From contig JAFQOE010000041.1 of assembly GCA_017395635.1 (NCBI GenBank), positions 1 to 64,000 of the forward strand: DNA of 64,000 nt, given 5' to 3'. The translations under genes were made by a program, and so were the position numbers. Source of the stretch: Lachnospiraceae bacterium. GTDB lineage: Bacteria; Bacillota; Clostridia; Lachnospirales; Lachnospiraceae. Below, in pieces: positions 63,380 to 64,000 of this stretch (positions are counted from its first letter, which is position 1; every line of letters starts with the position of its first letter). Below the pieces are notes generated by a model that was not told the origin of the DNA, ran no database searches, and saw nothing but the letters and a program-made list of their open reading frames with translations.

Positions 63380-63460
63380 ACGTCAGCTATTATACATATT
63401 AATAAAAACTTTGTCAACATAATTTTATTAATTATCTTCAAAAAACACAATAACTGACGT
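63380..63460. repeat. Inverted repeat around the yceD-rpmF promoter
   Basis: Arms ACGTCAGCTATT (63380-63391) and AATAACTGACGT (63449-63460) match with one mismatch; the first overlaps the -10 box, the second lies behind ackA. Confidence 0.55.
63389..63417 (-). promoter_or_regulatory. Consensus promoter of yceD-rpmF
   Basis: TTGACA, 17-bp spacer, TATAAT, all perfect, on the minus strand. Confidence 0.88.
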
Positions 63461-63471
63461 TTGATACTATT

Positions 63472-64000
63472 CTATAACACAAGAGCTACGGTTTCTCTTG
63501 CAATAGCAAGTTCCTCATTAGTCGGAATTGCATACACCGGAACACGAGAATCTTCTGTTGTAATAACAGCTTCTTTTCCACGAGCTTTATTTGCCTCCTC
63601 GTCCAACGTAATTCCAAGATAACCTAAATACTGGCAAATTTTAGCACGAATCTTTCCATCATTTTCACCAATACCTGCTGTGAAAGCAATTGCATCTACA
63701 CCATTCATCGCTGCCACATAGCCACCAATATATTGCGCTGCACGATAAGCAAACATATCTAGCGCCAAAATCGCTCTTTCGTTACCTGCCTCACTTGCAT
63801 CATCTAAATCCCTAAAATCACTTGACACTCCGGAAAGACCATCTACGCCTGACTCTTTATTCAAGACATTCATTACTTGATCAATTGTGTATCCTTTCTT
63901 ATCCGCAATATACTGAACAACCGCAGGATCAATACTGCCGGTGCGAGTACCCATAATCAATCCATCTAAAGGCGTAAATCCCATACTGGTATCCACCGAT
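63472..64000 (-). CDS. ackA: Acetate kinase (C-terminal part, cut by window edge)
   Basis: The visible 176 residues cover the second half of AckA, which converts acetyl phosphate and ADP to acetate and ATP. SVDTSMGFTPLDGLIMGTRTGSIDP holds the ASKHA signature with the catalytic-region arginine, and FTAGIGEN is the adenosine-binding motif. The frame continues past 64000, so the start is outside. It fits acetate-producing fermentation. Confidence 0.96.
   Translation of the reverse strand, partial: SVDTSMGFTPLDGLIMGTRTGSIDPAVVQYIADKKGYTIDQVMNVLNKESGVDGLSGVSSDFRDLDDASEAGNERAILALDMFAYRAAQYIGGYVAAMNGVDAIAFTAGIGENDGKIRAKICQYLGYLGITLDEEANKARGKEAVITTEDSRVPVYAIPTNEELAIARETVALVL

Noticed and set aside
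1..64000. tRNA, rRNA, prophage, transposase or toxin-antitoxin genes
   Set aside because: I looked for their typical motifs on both strands and found none.

Overview
The window is a low-GC Firmicute chromosome segment, almost certainly a spore-forming member of the Lachnospiraceae (class Clostridia). This is an inference from AT-rich codon use, strong AGGAGG-type ribosome binding sites, TTGACA/TATAAT promoters, spoIVA, two DacF-type carboxypeptidases, the short HisG plus HisZ pair, and Bacillus/Clostridia gene order in the ribosome and secretion operons. All genes but one lie on the minus strand, so transcription runs from high to low coordinates. I saw no rRNA, tRNA, CRISPR array, prophage or transposase gene.

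Layout in transcription order (from 64000 down). ackA (cut by the window edge), yceD-like and rpmF form one block with a promoter bracketed by an inverted repeat. Next is the rimP-nusA-ylxR-ylxQ-infB-rbfA-nrnA-truB-ribF operon, with a candidate NusA-responsive leader hairpin. A terminator that contains the next promoter's -35 box leads into ylxM-ffh-rpsP-khpA. Another terminator follows, then a small hypothetical gene, rimM, trmD and a membrane coiled-coil gene. rplS has its own promoter and leader. The secretion/ribosome-assembly block lepB-rbgA-lepB-rnhB-ylqG-ylqH-yraN-pgeF matches the Bacillus ylq neighbourhood.

The der-plsY-gpsA operon and spoIVA follow. Then come a TrmB-like regulator with a PfkB sugar kinase, a GNAT acetyltransferase, a roughly 320-bp palindromic non-coding element, and a DUF6199-like lipoprotein. 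scpA-scpB-dacF and a DAHP synthase come next. A nucleoside-salvage and cell-wall stretch (deoB, pdp, dacF, a phosphoesterase, an L,D-transpeptidase, purine nucleoside phosphorylase, an SAH/MTA deaminase-like amidohydrolase, an M23 protein) is followed by a small alarmone synthetase, rsmF, an SDR, an EamA transporter, an RluA-type enzyme, recU, a Uma2-family gene and trpS. A lone plus-strand membrane-protein gene is divergent from hisZ-hisG-hisD. Then hisB-hisI, a 53-residue membrane protein and alaS follow, and last a DUF2752 gene, a DRE-TIM aldolase-like gene, rpsU and the start of a secreted protein.

Most of the window is ordinary housekeeping sequence. The most interesting non-coding signals are (i) a family of about 27-bp imperfect palindromes scattered through intergenic gaps, with arm changes that compensate each other, and (ii) a long cruciform-like element at 33556-33878 whose right end recurs, 95 of 99 bases identical, just behind spoIVA. 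I found no convincing new multi-gene system.
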